From Hahella sp. (GTDB taxonomy: Bacteria > Pseudomonadota > Gammaproteobacteria > Pseudomonadales > Oleiphilaceae), in NCBI GenBank assembly GCA_028280065.1, contig JANQMN010000147.1, forward strand, positions 1 through 39,992: a stretch of DNA of 39,992 bases, written 5' to 3'. Shown here piece after piece: positions 16,715-25,248 of the stretch (the stretch's first letter is position 1; each line of letters opens with the position of its first letter). A program made the translations under genes and the position numbers. The notes under the pieces were generated by a model. That model made no database searches. It saw only the letters and a list, made by a program, of their open reading frames with translations, and was not told where the DNA came from.

Positions 16715-17191
16715 ATGTTAGAAAATTGCCAGAGCGCAAAAGAAAGGTGGGGTGGTGTTAGCGAAATTATTGACCGGTGGCTGAAGGAGAGACAGGATCT
16801 GCTGGTCAAATACTGCGATCTGGTAGCAAAAGGTGAATTTAAAGACTGCGAATCTGCTGTGGTCAATTTTCGGCAGTTTTGCCAGCTACTGCTCGACTAT
16901 GTCTCCGCAGGGCACTTTGAAGTGTACGATCAATTGCTGGAAGAGGCGACAGAGTTCAACGATGGATCGGGAATAGACTTGGCGCGTAAGCTGTATCCGC
17001 AAATTCAAGAAAACACGGAGATGGCCCTTGAGTTCAACGATGCCTTTGACAAAACCCCCGAAGAACTGGAAGAAATGAATACCATGCTTACATCTCTCTC
17101 CAAACTTGGTGAAAAGCTGGAAGAACGCTTCGAGTTGGAAGACCTTCTGATTGAAAAACTCCACAATATCCATGCGGATCAGCTCGCCTGA
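16715..17191 (+). CDS. rsd: Regulator of sigma D (Rsd/AlgQ family)
   Basis: Anti-sigma-70 factor that sequesters the housekeeping sigma factor in stationary phase. It is 158 aa and all-helical, and follows E. coli Rsd: IDRWLKERQDLLVKYCDLV, FRQFCQLLLDYVSAGHFEVYDQLLEEA, IQENTEMALEFND and LGEKLEERFELEDLLIEKL. The ATG is preceded by AAGGTGATGTC, a reasonable ribosome site. It sits downstream of dsbB and is convergent with dabA. In Pseudomonas the homologue (AlgQ) also influences alginate and virulence genes; that role here is not shown. Confidence 0.93.
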   Translation: MLENCQSAKERWGGVSEIIDRWLKERQDLLVKYCDLVAKGEFKDCESAVVNFRQFCQLLLDYVSAGHFEVYDQLLEEATEFNDGSGIDLARKLYPQIQENTEMALEFNDAFDKTPEELEEMNTMLTSLSKLGEKLEERFELEDLLIEKLHNIHADQLA

Positions 17192-17203
17192 GAGCTTGAT
17201 TGA

Positions 17204-17227
17204 GGTCGGCCACCGTGATTGCCGACC
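17204..17227. terminator. Hairpin between rsd and dabA
   Basis: GGTCGGC (17204-17210) and GCCGACC (17221-17227) form a perfect 7-bp stem, 12 nt after the rsd stop and between convergent genes. The loop is 10 nt and no T-run follows directly, so this is a weak terminator candidate. Confidence 0.35.
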
Positions 17228-17314
17228 GAAATTGCATTAAGGTTCACCCTTTACTTTAAAAAGCCCTCAACCTGTTGCCCATTTAATTCTTCCAGGTTGC
17301 GTTCGCTATGCGAA

Positions 17315-19750
17315 TCAGCCTCGGCGCGGAACCATGCGCCAGCCGCGTTGATGATATTGCATGAAGGTGCGGTTTTGTGTATTCCACTGGAACAGATACA
17401 GCCAGCCGTTGTTAAGTAGGTTGGCAACCGGCTCATGCTTGTCGATAATACGCTGCAGCGCGTCGCAGGGTGCATCGATATACACACTCAAACGCAGTGG
17501 TTGGTGTTGCCATTCCTGACCGTTGTGGACGGACTGCTTGGCGAGACCGATCCGCAGATCACCCGCGTTACCCTCAAATACTCCGATGTTGCCCCCCACC
17601 ACGTTGTGCAGCAGTTTATTTCCCGAGCCGTATTTGTCATTGTCCGTGACCGATGCAAAATACTGCAGGTTAATCCAATTGGTGACGATCATCGGGGCTG
17701 TCATGATCAGCTCCAAGGTCGCGAAGTCCTTGTCGTTTTGCCAGTGGTAGTCGTGCAGAAAGCTACGCCCTTCCAAATTGACGCTTTTGGTGACTTCCCT
17801 TGGCGCTACGATGAAAGAAGCATTATTGGCCAGCCCCCACTCGGGACGTACTTCGGCCCAGTCAGAGGCTTTCTTCTGATAGCCCGCTCGCAGGTGCTGC
17901 CTTGATCCTTCTGCATCGATCCCCACCGCATTCGCACGGGCTCGCTGAGCGGCTTCGGTGGCGGCGCAAAGCCAGTCTTTACAAGCCGCAAGTGTTGTCG
18001 CATGGCCTTTGACTTCCTGCGGCTCAAACAATCGAATCTCATCGGTTGTCGTGTTGTGTAACCCTGGCACAAACAAGGTGCTATCCGGGATTCGGATTCC
18101 TTTGCCCGCCAGTGTCTGCCGAACTTCATTGTCGTTTAGCAGTTGCGCAAGAACTTTAACATTAACCTCACCGGTTTGGCCTCCGCAAGCGCCGCAATCG
18201 AGGCCTGCCGCTTGCGGATTGTTGGTGGTGCAACTGCCGTGGCCCAGCAGAAGTACGATAGGCGCGAAGCTGCTGATCCCCATAGCGGTCAAAATACCCT
18301 GGGCAAGTTCAGCCTTGTCTTGCACTTCCAGTACCTGGCCATCGCGACTTAACACCCAGGAACCCTCTGAAGGCAGGCGGTTGATCGGATGCCCTGGCGA
18401 TGAGGGAAACCAGGACTGTTGCAACAGCTTGGTTGCCTTACCGAGTCCCAGCATTTCAACCAGGCCGAAACTGGCAGGGGCGGTATCAAAACTGGCTTGT
18501 TTTTGATGTAACGCGTGATTGTGGGTGGCAGGTTGGCTTTTCGCCGAATTAATATCGCATAGCTCCGCACGGATGGTGGGTGCCAACAGGCCGGGAAGCT
18601 GGGGCCGGCGATAGTGGCCATCTGACGGCGCGTATTCCAAGGGTAGACCGAAGAATCCGGCAAATCCCAGGGTTTCAATGCCATCGTCCTGAGATTCCAG
18701 TGCCCGCCGCATCGGTTCCGAGCGGACGTCAATACAGAAAACCGCCTGTAAAGATGGGCTTTGGCTGTTAGTCGGTTCCGAATTCAAAAGCTTCTGCTGC
18801 AAAGCCTGTTGATACGAGAGTTCCAGGGCGCGTTGCCACACCCAGAGCATTTCCTGCTGCTTCAAATGGTAATATTCCAAGTCGGGATACTGCCGGGACT
18901 GGTTCTTAAATCGCTCGCTGAGAAAGGCAAACGCATTCGGATGCTGGCTTTGCCATTGGTGCCACAAAATCCACTCCCAAGCGGCGCGAATCGCCAGCAA
19001 TTGTTCAAGCAGGTTGCACGGCCGGTTATCGAAGTCTGCCTGCCAGGCATGATAGGCCATCCAACTGGCCCAGCCATGGATATCGAGCAGCAGGCTGTAT
19101 GCATATTCCTGAATGTGCTCGTTGATGTTGAGCTGATCGAAGAACTGGCTGAGCAATTGTCTGTGATCCGCGGGTAAATTCAGCAGACGCTGGTGTAAGC
19201 CTTTTTCTCCCATCAGCACTTCGATTCCTTTATCCTGGCGACTCACCTCCAGCCAGGTTCGGTATAGGTTCTGTTCGCCGCTCTTGGTTTGGAACCGTTC
19301 AGGGTATTGAAAGTAAAGCCCGCAGAACTGGCTGATCTGCTGAATGATTTCATCATGCCATGGGATTTTCTTGTGCTGTCCCGGCTGCCGATCGAGCAAC
19401 TCGCTAAAATGCAGCCAGTGCCCGGTATCGCGGTTTTCCTCGCGCAGATAGCCAAGCAATTCCTCTTGGGAAGCTAATATTCCCAGTTCCCCTTTGGCGG
19501 CTTCAAGGTGTTGCGGATGGATCTGCCGTTGCCATAATCCCAGGTAGTAGTCTTTGGGCATCAGACAGTTTAACTGCCCCAAAACGTTCAGTTTGGCGGC
19601 GACTTCCTGGATGGAAGTCTGCCGCATTTGCCACCAGGGATTAACCGCGATGGCCTGGTCTAGAGGCCAGCTAGGCGCGATTCTTTGGCAGGCGTTATCG
19701 ATGGCCTGCCAATCCAAACTATCGCCGGCATTTATTGCGGGATTACTCAT
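17315..19750 (-). CDS. dabA: DAB inorganic-carbon accumulation complex, carbonic-anhydrase-like subunit DabA
   Basis: DUF2309 (UPF0753) protein of 811 aa. DabA is a cytoplasm-facing, beta-carbonic-anhydrase-like zinc subunit that works with DabB to drive one-way hydration of CO2 to bicarbonate. The zinc site can be read as C339 and D341 (VFCIDVRSEP), H504 (LLGHGSCTTNN) and C519 (LDCGACGG). The H-to-C spacing of 15 equals that of the characterised Halothiobacillus DabA (H524/C539), as I recall it. The second cysteine, C522, in the glycine-rich loop is also typical. Its ATG overlaps the dabB stop by 8 bp, so translation is coupled. The gene is complete. Confidence 0.93.
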   Translation of the reverse strand: MSNPAINAGDSLDWQAIDNACQRIAPSWPLDQAIAVNPWWQMRQTSIQEVAAKLNVLGQLNCLMPKDYYLGLWQRQIHPQHLEAAKGELGILASQEELLGYLREENRDTGHWLHFSELLDRQPGQHKKIPWHDEIIQQISQFCGLYFQYPERFQTKSGEQNLYRTWLEVSRQDKGIEVLMGEKGLHQRLLNLPADHRQLLSQFFDQLNINEHIQEYAYSLLLDIHGWASWMAYHAWQADFDNRPCNLLEQLLAIRAAWEWILWHQWQSQHPNAFAFLSERFKNQSRQYPDLEYYHLKQQEMLWVWQRALELSYQQALQQKLLNSEPTNSQSPSLQAVFCIDVRSEPMRRALESQDDGIETLGFAGFFGLPLEYAPSDGHYRRPQLPGLLAPTIRAELCDINSAKSQPATHNHALHQKQASFDTAPASFGLVEMLGLGKATKLLQQSWFPSSPGHPINRLPSEGSWVLSRDGQVLEVQDKAELAQGILTAMGISSFAPIVLLLGHGSCTTNNPQAAGLDCGACGGQTGEVNVKVLAQLLNDNEVRQTLAGKGIRIPDSTLFVPGLHNTTTDEIRLFEPQEVKGHATTLAACKDWLCAATEAAQRARANAVGIDAEGSRQHLRAGYQKKASDWAEVRPEWGLANNASFIVAPREVTKSVNLEGRSFLHDYHWQNDKDFATLELIMTAPMIVTNWINLQYFASVTDNDKYGSGNKLLHNVVGGNIGVFEGNAGDLRIGLAKQSVHNGQEWQHQPLRLSVYIDAPCDALQRIIDKHEPVANLLNNGWLYLFQWNTQNRTFMQYHQRGWRMVPRRG

Positions 19751-21299
19751 AGATCACCTCCGTGGTTGATATAGCTTTCTTGCGACTTGTCAACGGAATA
19801 GCGACAGGCCAAATTTTCATCGTGAGCCGGGATGCCCATTCATCCAGGTAGAAGCCTGCGTTAAGCGCAATAAAGAGCGTTCTGCTTGGCTGCCGTTCGG
19901 GACGATATTGAAGGGCAAGGTAGATGCTGAAGAGGGTTATAAAAAGACCGCTGATCCAGATATCCGCCCAGATGTTGAGAGCCATTGGAAGGTCCTGCAA
20001 CATCAGCGGGAATAAGCTCTTCAGGGTCAGGTAGGCTGCAAAGCCAAGCAGCACCACGAACCCGCTCGATAGCAGGACATTGATGCGGGACTGGCTGGCA
20101 TTGGCGAAATACCAAAGCATTGCGATGGCGAGAACGACCCAGGGAGTCAACGCAGTGACTGTACCCGCTACGCTGTAGTATAGCGCCGCACCCAGGCTTA
20201 GAGTGGAGACCGTTGCCAAGAGCGCGAATGTCCACTCGCGTTTACCGGGAAGTATTGTCCGGCTATAGGCAGCCCGTAGGTAATCGTTGACCGCCTCTCC
20301 TGCACTTAGGAAGGCATAGGCTTTGTAGCAGGAGTGAGCCAGGAGGTGCAACAGCGCCAACTCATACAGACCTAATGCACATTGCACCAGCATCAACCCC
20401 ATTTGGGCGCTAGTGGACCAGGCCAGTTTCACTTTAATACTAATACGGGTACTCATAATCAGTGCGGCGGCGACTGTTGATAATCCGGCAACAACCAGCA
20501 CCAGCCACTGTGCTGCAAGAGCCAGGGAAAACAACGGCGCAAACAGTAACAGCAGAAAACCGCCGAGGTTGATGATTCCCGCATGTAACAAGGCAGAAAC
20601 CGGCGTCGGCGCTTCCACGACTTGAATGAGCCAGCCGTGTAAGGGCAACTGCGCACACTTGATAAGCGCCACCGCCGCCAAAAGCAATGCGGCAACTTGA
20701 CTGGTCCAGGCCAATCCTTGGTTGGCACCATAGGCTGCCAGGATGGCATCAATGTTCATGGTTTGATGCTCGGCATACAGCAGTAGGAAGGCAATGATTA
20801 ACAATATTTCTGAAAACCGGGCAAACAGAAATTTCTTGTGGACCGCCAATTTCGCCCGAGGCCGCTCGGGATAGAAAAGCAAGAGGTTGTGCAGGCAAAG
20901 GCTTATGCCGATCCAGCTTAGGGTGAAAAGTATCAGCTGATTGGCAGTTACCGTTACTGCGACGGCCAGGACGGTCGCCAGGTACCATCGGAGGAAACGT
21001 TCGTCGTCAGCGTCATTGGCCAGATTTGACCTTGAGTAACGCAGGACCACAATCCCGATGAAACTGATCAGTGTAAGCATCAGCATGTTTAAAGGCGCCG
21101 CTGTCATCAGCGTTGCTGCATAAAGCGACGTGGTTTGAAAAAACGAGAGCAAAAGACTGGCGAAGGCCACACACAGATTAATCGATAATGCAATTTCCGC
21201 AATTCGCCAACGATTGCTTCGGTGCGAACAGAATAACGCCACTGCCAATAAAGCGAAGTATACGGGCAGCAATACTGATGATAGTAAAGCGATAGTCAT
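19743..21299 (-). CDS. dabB: DAB complex membrane subunit DabB (NDH-1 L-like)
   Basis: 518-aa polytopic protein of the proton-translocating antiporter family (NuoL/MrpA-like), with about 13 hydrophobic segments. The conserved core has PLHGWLIQVVEAPTPVSALLHAGIINLGGFLLLLF and, after it, HLLAHSCYKAYAFLSAG. Lacking other NDH-1 genes and overlapping a DUF2309 gene, it fits DabB, which couples cation influx to DabA activity. The ATG has AGGGGAG about 7 nt ahead. It is first in the dabBA operon and divergent from a LysR gene. Identification by context plus family is strong. Confidence 0.92.
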   Translation of the reverse strand: MTIALLSSVLLPVYFALLAVALFCSHRSNRWRIAEIALSINLCVAFASLLLSFFQTTSLYAATLMTAAPLNMLMLTLISFIGIVVLRYSRSNLANDADDERFLRWYLATVLAVAVTVTANQLILFTLSWIGISLCLHNLLLFYPERPRAKLAVHKKFLFARFSEILLIIAFLLLYAEHQTMNIDAILAAYGANQGLAWTSQVAALLLAAVALIKCAQLPLHGWLIQVVEAPTPVSALLHAGIINLGGFLLLLFAPLFSLALAAQWLVLVVAGLSTVAAALIMSTRISIKVKLAWSTSAQMGLMLVQCALGLYELALLHLLAHSCYKAYAFLSAGEAVNDYLRAAYSRTILPGKREWTFALLATVSTLSLGAALYYSVAGTVTALTPWVVLAIAMLWYFANASQSRINVLLSSGFVVLLGFAAYLTLKSLFPLMLQDLPMALNIWADIWISGLFITLFSIYLALQYRPERQPSRTLFIALNAGFYLDEWASRLTMKIWPVAIPLTSRKKAISTTEVIYE

Positions 21300-21350
21300 G
21301 CAATTCTCCCCTGATGTTGCAAGAGGTTTTATTGTTGTCGAAGTTCTGTT

Positions 21351-21378
21351 TTAATAAAAATATATATTTTGTATTCAA
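21351..21378 (-). promoter_or_regulatory. Candidate promoter of dabBA
   Basis: On the minus strand TTGAAT (21378-21373) and TATTAA (21356-21351) are separated by 16 bp, giving a plausible -35/-10 pair about 50 nt ahead of the dabB start. The spacer is strongly A/T-rich. Confidence 0.45.
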
Positions 21379-21379
21379 A

Positions 21380-21398
21380 CGTTCGCTATATAAGAACG
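21380..21398. promoter_or_regulatory. LysR-type operator abutting the regulator start codon
   Basis: CGTTC (21380-21384), 9 bp, GAACG (21394-21398): a perfect dyad containing the T-N11-A pattern (T21383/A21395) that LysR regulators bind. It ends directly at the ATG of the LysR gene and lies next to the -35 of the divergent dabBA promoter, so one protein could control both. Binding is inferred. Confidence 0.5.
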
Positions 21399-22286
21399 AT
21401 GCCGAAATTAAACTACCATCATCTCTATTATTTTTGGCGCGTGGCTAAGCTTGGCAACCTGACCAAGGCCGCCCAATCCTTGCACACGTCCCAATCCGCG
21501 CTTTCGGTGCAAATTAAGCAGTTGGAGCAGGTCATGAAGGTTGACTTGTTTCAACGTGAAGGCCGTAAGTTGGTGCTGACGGAAGCTGGAAAACGTGCTT
21601 TGGTGTACGCGGAAGAGATCTTTGCAAAGGGAGAAGAGCTGGAAACCCTGCTAGTGAAAGGAAGCTTATCCAATACCCAAACGCTGAGCATCGGCACCCT
21701 GTCTACCATGTCCCGCAACTTTATCGAGGATTTCATTTCCCCTCTGCTGGCGCGGGACGATGTCAAATACAGCCTGCATGCAAGGCGGCAGGCCAGCTTG
21801 CTGAACGACCTGGCCAACCACCAGTTTGATATGGCATTGACCAATATTGATATCGCGGGCAGCGGCCAAGAGCTTTGGCAGTGTCAATTGCTGGCAAGAC
21901 AGCCAGTGTCCATTATCGGTCCGCCGGGATTGAAGTTGGCGGAGGAGTTACCAAGCAGTTATACGCAATACCGATGGATATTGCCGGTGAGCCAATCTCC
22001 GATCCGCTCCTCCTTTGACAGCTTTTGCGCGCAACAGCAGTTTCAACCCGACGTCTTGGCGGAGGCCGACGATATGGCCATGCTCCGTCTGCTTGCCCGT
22101 GACAACCTATGTCTGACCGTATTACCTGAAGTGGTGGTGAAAGATGAGTTGGAAAGCGGGAAGCTGGTGAGCTACTTGCGATTGCCTAACACGTTTGAAA
22201 ACTTTTACGTCGTGACCGTCAAACGTCAGTTTACCAACCGATTAGCAAATGAACTTGTTCAAGGCTATCTCAGCAAACGTACATGA
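21399..22286 (+). CDS. LysR-family regulator, NhaR-like, of the dab locus
   Basis: DNA-binding transcription factor of 295 aa. The winged helix is at the N-terminus (LNYHHLYYFWRVAKLGNLTKAAQSL, SALSVQIKQLEQ). LYYFWRVAKLG resembles the NhaR subgroup. The C-terminal co-inducer domain includes SPIRSSFDSFCAQQQ and LPEVVVKDELESGKL. The ATG at 21399 is the family start; an upstream TTG frame adds ten odd residues. No clear ribosome site precedes it because the region is a perfect dyad, suggesting tight autoregulation. Divergence from dabBA makes it the probable CO2-responsive activator of that operon (inference). Confidence 0.88.
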   Translation: MPKLNYHHLYYFWRVAKLGNLTKAAQSLHTSQSALSVQIKQLEQVMKVDLFQREGRKLVLTEAGKRALVYAEEIFAKGEELETLLVKGSLSNTQTLSIGTLSTMSRNFIEDFISPLLARDDVKYSLHARRQASLLNDLANHQFDMALTNIDIAGSGQELWQCQLLARQPVSIIGPPGLKLAEELPSSYTQYRWILPVSQSPIRSSFDSFCAQQQFQPDVLAEADDMAMLRLLARDNLCLTVLPEVVVKDELESGKLVSYLRLPNTFENFYVVTVKRQFTNRLANELVQGYLSKRT

Positions 22287-22321
22287 CAGCGAAAATCTTG
22301 AAAGCTTTCATATGGGGTAGG

Positions 22322-22783
22322 CTAGTTTGAATACCTGACAAGGAGAATTTCTCCCGCGAATGCTATTTGCTCTAACTCGCTTTGCATCCAATGCAGTACT
22401 TTTTGCTCCTTGGCACCGCCGGTACCGGCCCCGATTAAGGGAAAGGCGATTGAGTGAAAACCTTCTCGCCCGGCCAGCTGCATAGCATTTCGAACCGAAT
22501 CTCGGATGGAGCGCTCTGAGGAGACCCAGAACATGCTAATTCCGGCGACGTGAATGATGGCTTTAAAGGGTAGCCGTCCGGCTCCAGTCAATACCGCGCC
22601 GCCAAGAGGGATCGGACCGAGCCGGCCGAGTTCCTTAAAGGGGGCGATGCCGGCCTGGCGCTTGATTGCTCCGGAAACTCCCTGGGGGACCAACAACCAC
22701 CAGGGGATGATGTTGCGGTTCCAGGCATTCACGATGACCTCGACCTTCTGCTCGAGCAAATCACCTTCGACGACTCGAATCAT
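22322..22783 (-). CDS. Macro-domain protein (ADP-ribose binding)
   Basis: 153-aa single macro domain. The N-terminus VVEGDLLEQKVEVIVNAWN is the signature nucleotide-binding loop (GDL, VNA.N). PQGVSGAIKRQAG and IAFPLIGAGTGG form the ADP-ribose phosphate loops. Such proteins bind or hydrolyse ADP-ribose derivatives. The family residue after VNA is usually AN with a GGG loop; here AWNRNIIPWWLLVPQGVSG lacks GGG, a divergent subgroup. Its ATG overlaps the stop of the upstream periplasmic-protein gene by 4 bp, so the two are co-translated although they act in different compartments. Confidence 0.88.
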   Translation of the reverse strand: MIRVVEGDLLEQKVEVIVNAWNRNIIPWWLLVPQGVSGAIKRQAGIAPFKELGRLGPIPLGGAVLTGAGRLPFKAIIHVAGISMFWVSSERSIRDSVRNAMQLAGREGFHSIAFPLIGAGTGGAKEQKVLHWMQSELEQIAFAGEILLVRYSN

Positions 22784-23589
22784 GTACCGGGTTCCAAAGG
22801 AGAGGAAATTCCATAGCGTTTAAAAATCTGTTTGCGCAATCCCTCGGCGACAATTTGCTCTAAAGCCATATCAAATTGCTTTTGCAAGTGCCGAGCACCT
22901 GGCCAAGACTTCGGGAAGCCTGCATGAAAGGTGCGAATGTCGCCGACCGGTTTGTTTATATAATCTATGCTATGAAGACGTTGATCTGCCTTTCTGATCA
23001 AGTATTGGCACACACTGATTTCGCAGATGAACAAGTCGACGCGGTGACGGATGAGTATCTCCAGCCCCTGCAGCTCAGGCTGGTCGCTGGTGACAATTAA
23101 CTTGTCGGCAAAAGCACTGGCGTTTAACGCCGCGAGAAAAGCCGGCGCATAGTTGTAGCCACCGCTGGACCCCATGCGATAAGGATAAAGATCGGCAAAG
23201 GTATCCCAACTGATATCCTGACTTTTGAGCTTGAAGAAAACATCCTGCACTGTGCTCAGCGGAGCTGAAAAGAAGTAATCCCGCTCACGTTCCTCGCTTT
23301 TTGTGAAGGAGTAGATAACGGCAAATTTCCCCTGCCTTGCCATGGCTTGAACCCGTTTCCACGGCATCACCCAAATATCGGTTTTGTATCCCATGCGTTT
23401 CAGGGCTTCGCGAACAAGCTCGGTATCGGAGCCGATGACTTCTCCTTCATGGGTATATTTGAAGGGTGGGAACTCGGCCATCCCTACCGGAAGCAGAGGG
23501 ATTTCGGCACGGACGTTAGTGCAACTGACTATCGCGTAAAGTAGCCACAACAAAGCCTGTGTTGGCGGCGAAGCCCTAAGTAACGCCAT
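22780..23589 (-). CDS. Periplasmic substrate-binding protein, SBP_bac_3 family
   Basis: 269 aa with a signal peptide (ALLWLLYAIVSCTNVRA). The bilobal family-3 fold is shown by LLPVGMAEFPPFKY, GEVIGSDTELVREALKRMGY, MPWKRVQAMARQGKFAVIYSF and SEERERDYFFSAPL. Many such proteins from this lineage are orphan (no permease) and PhaC/sensor-like in context; their ligand is unknown. The start ATG lies 8 nt after the stop of the DUF4124 gene. It is the middle gene of a three-gene minus-strand operon. Confidence 0.85.
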   Translation of the reverse strand: MALLRASPPTQALLWLLYAIVSCTNVRAEIPLLPVGMAEFPPFKYTHEGEVIGSDTELVREALKRMGYKTDIWVMPWKRVQAMARQGKFAVIYSFTKSEERERDYFFSAPLSTVQDVFFKLKSQDISWDTFADLYPYRMGSSGGYNYAPAFLAALNASAFADKLIVTSDQPELQGLEILIRHRVDLFICEISVCQYLIRKADQRLHSIDYINKPVGDIRTFHAGFPKSWPGARHLQKQFDMALEQIVAEGLRKQIFKRYGISSPLEPGT

Positions 23590-23597
23590 AGGTGTTG

Positions 23598-24107
23598 TTA
23601 GCGAATATTGCGGCGTTGTTTCTTCAGGCTGGCCAGGCGGTTGTAGGCCTTTTCCCGGTCAGCGCGGTATTGCCTATATACGTGGTCGATTTGATCGCGT
23701 ATCTGTTTGTCTTTTTTATAGTATTTGTCTTTTTTATAGGGGTGATTGTGCCAGTTTTCCCGATCCGCGGAACTCCGGTGGTTGGTCAGTTCTTCATCCA
23801 GGCGCGCGCGAGTACTGGTGTAACTATCGATAATATTCTGTATTTCTCTTTCCTGACGGGAAATGGCCAGGTCAAGCTCTTCCTGACGACGCTCCTTGCC
23901 CATAGAATTGCCCAGGGATTGCATTTCATCGTTGGAAAACTGTGTGCCGGTTTTTTTAGTGGACTCGGACACGTCGATAATTTCAGCCTCTTCGCCACAG
24001 GGCTGATCGGAAAACACGGTTTTGCCGCCACTGGTGCATTTATAGATTTCAGCCTGGCAAACACTGCTGCCAGCTAGCAGGAGAATGGAGAGCAGTCTGA
24101 AATCCAT
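23598..24107 (-). CDS. DUF4124-type periplasmic protein with charged coiled-coil tail
   Basis: 169 aa from ATG 24107, which begins directly with a signal peptide (MDFRLLSILLLAGSSVCQA); longer in-frame starts up to 24260 would bury it. The mature N-terminus EIYKCTSGGKTVFSDQPCG is a classic DUF4124 unit with its cysteine pair. The rest is highly charged and probably helical (REEL/RQEREIQN), with YKKDKY-YKKDKQ, an internal repeat caused by an 18-bp duplication. First gene of the operon with the SBP and macro proteins. Function unknown. Confidence 0.8.
   Translation of the reverse strand: MDFRLLSILLLAGSSVCQAEIYKCTSGGKTVFSDQPCGEEAEIIDVSESTKKTGTQFSNDEMQSLGNSMGKERRQEELDLAISRQEREIQNIIDSYTSTRARLDEELTNHRSSADRENWHNHPYKKDKYYKKDKQIRDQIDHVYRQYRADREKAYNRLASLKKQRRNIR
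23706..23739. repeat. Short tandem duplication inside the DUF4124 gene
   Basis: TTTGTCTTTTTTATAG occurs at 23706-23721 and again at 23724-23739, an 18-bp period (six codons). It duplicates the YKKDK motif in frame, so the copy number could change by slippage without a frameshift. Confidence 0.75.
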
Positions 24108-24325
24108 AGGACACCCGTTTGATTTCTGCAAAATGTTTGCTGCCAGGAAACAAAGTACGCATCCATCGCAGCGCTTATGCGATACCATAAGCTTAGCAGG
24201 AAAAAACAGCCCCTCCGACCAAATATTGTCGATTTGCAAAGTGGAAATCACTATAAGCAATGGTTTGTCGGGTTCGAAAGACTATTAACTAACTGATTGA
24301 AAAGAAGAAGGAATATTAATTAACC

Positions 24326-24685
24326 ATGTTGGAAACATCGGAAGCGTTTGGAACGGTTTTTGTCTTATTTGCCATATTGGCCGCCGTTGGCCAAGCAGCC
24401 TTGTTCGTCGGCTGTCTGATGGCCATGTTAATCGCACTGGGCAAGCGTCATTGGATATGGTTCGCCAGTATGATGTCCGGCTGCTTTGTCGCGCTGTTTG
24501 CCGGAGTTGGCGATCGCCAGTGGATGTGGCTTTCCGGGTTTGCCGTCACCTGGCCGATTGTCGCGACCATATTCAGTACTAAATTTGAACAAGAGCAGCG
24601 TTGGGTGCTAAGACTGCTGGTCGGTGGATGGTTGAGCGCGATACCTTTGCTCCTCTTTTTAGGGTGGGTTTGGTTAACCGCCTGA
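24326..24685 (+). CDS. Small integral membrane protein, function unknown
   Basis: 119 aa with four hydrophobic segments (about 10-36, 43-60, 65-83 and 95-117), rich in Trp. No family recognised. Its ATG follows GAAGAAGGAATATTAATTAACC, with AAGGA a little far upstream. It is the only plus-strand gene between two minus-strand operons and is convergent with the L,D-transpeptidase gene. Confidence 0.7.
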   Translation: MLETSEAFGTVFVLFAILAAVGQAALFVGCLMAMLIALGKRHWIWFASMMSGCFVALFAGVGDRQWMWLSGFAVTWPIVATIFSTKFEQEQRWVLRLLVGGWLSAIPLLLFLGWVWLTA

Positions 24686-24735
24686 AATACTTTTGAAAGT
24701 GAAGCTGGTTTGCCTCGTGGTCACCTAACGTTGAT

Positions 24736-25245
24736 TTAAGGCCGTATTTTAATCGGCGTACCATTCTCCACCAGCTTCCATATCTCCTCAATTTCTTCGT
24801 TGGTGACGGCGATACAGCCGTCTGTCCAATCACTGAGCCGGTGCAATGCACCAAAGCCGTCGAAACCATTGGGTAATCCATGGATAAAGATATCGCCACC
24901 GGGATTCACGCCCCGTATAGTTGCCCTGGCTTTATCCGCGGCATTTGGATAGCTAATATGCAGGCTCAAATGATATTTGCTCTGTGGATTGCGGTAGTCA
25001 ATTAGATAGTTGCCTTCGGGAGTGCGCTCGTCACCTTGTTGTTGCTTGTGTCCTATGGGATTGTCTCCCAGGCTGATGGCGTATTCCTTATAGGCTTTGT
25101 CATTGTGAATGAGGAACAGCTTCCGTGCTGATTTTTCTACCAGCACTTTGTCGGCCATCGGCAATGTAAGTTCCCCGGCAGCGCCGGGGAGAGCTTGCAT
25201 CAAAACAAAAAACAATAGGTAAATGCGAATCATGGTCGGTTGCAT
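24736..25245 (-). CDS. L,D-transpeptidase (YkuD) family protein
   Basis: 169 aa, exported (signal segment IRIYLLFFVLMQALPGAAG). The YkuD catalytic region is clear: IHGLP with H122 and DWTDGCIAVTNEEI with the nucleophile C144. TPEGNYLIDYRNPQS is the substrate-lining strand. These enzymes form or cut peptidoglycan or lipoprotein crosslinks through a cysteine thioester. The usual SxGCIR is DGCIA here, a known small-periplasmic-LDT variant. It starts 3 nt after the stop of the vWA gene, so the two are one operon. Confidence 0.9.
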   Translation of the reverse strand: MQPTMIRIYLLFFVLMQALPGAAGELTLPMADKVLVEKSARKLFLIHNDKAYKEYAISLGDNPIGHKQQQGDERTPEGNYLIDYRNPQSKYHLSLHISYPNAADKARATIRGVNPGGDIFIHGLPNGFDGFGALHRLSDWTDGCIAVTNEEIEEIWKLVENGTPIKIRP

Positions 25246-25248
25246 TAC

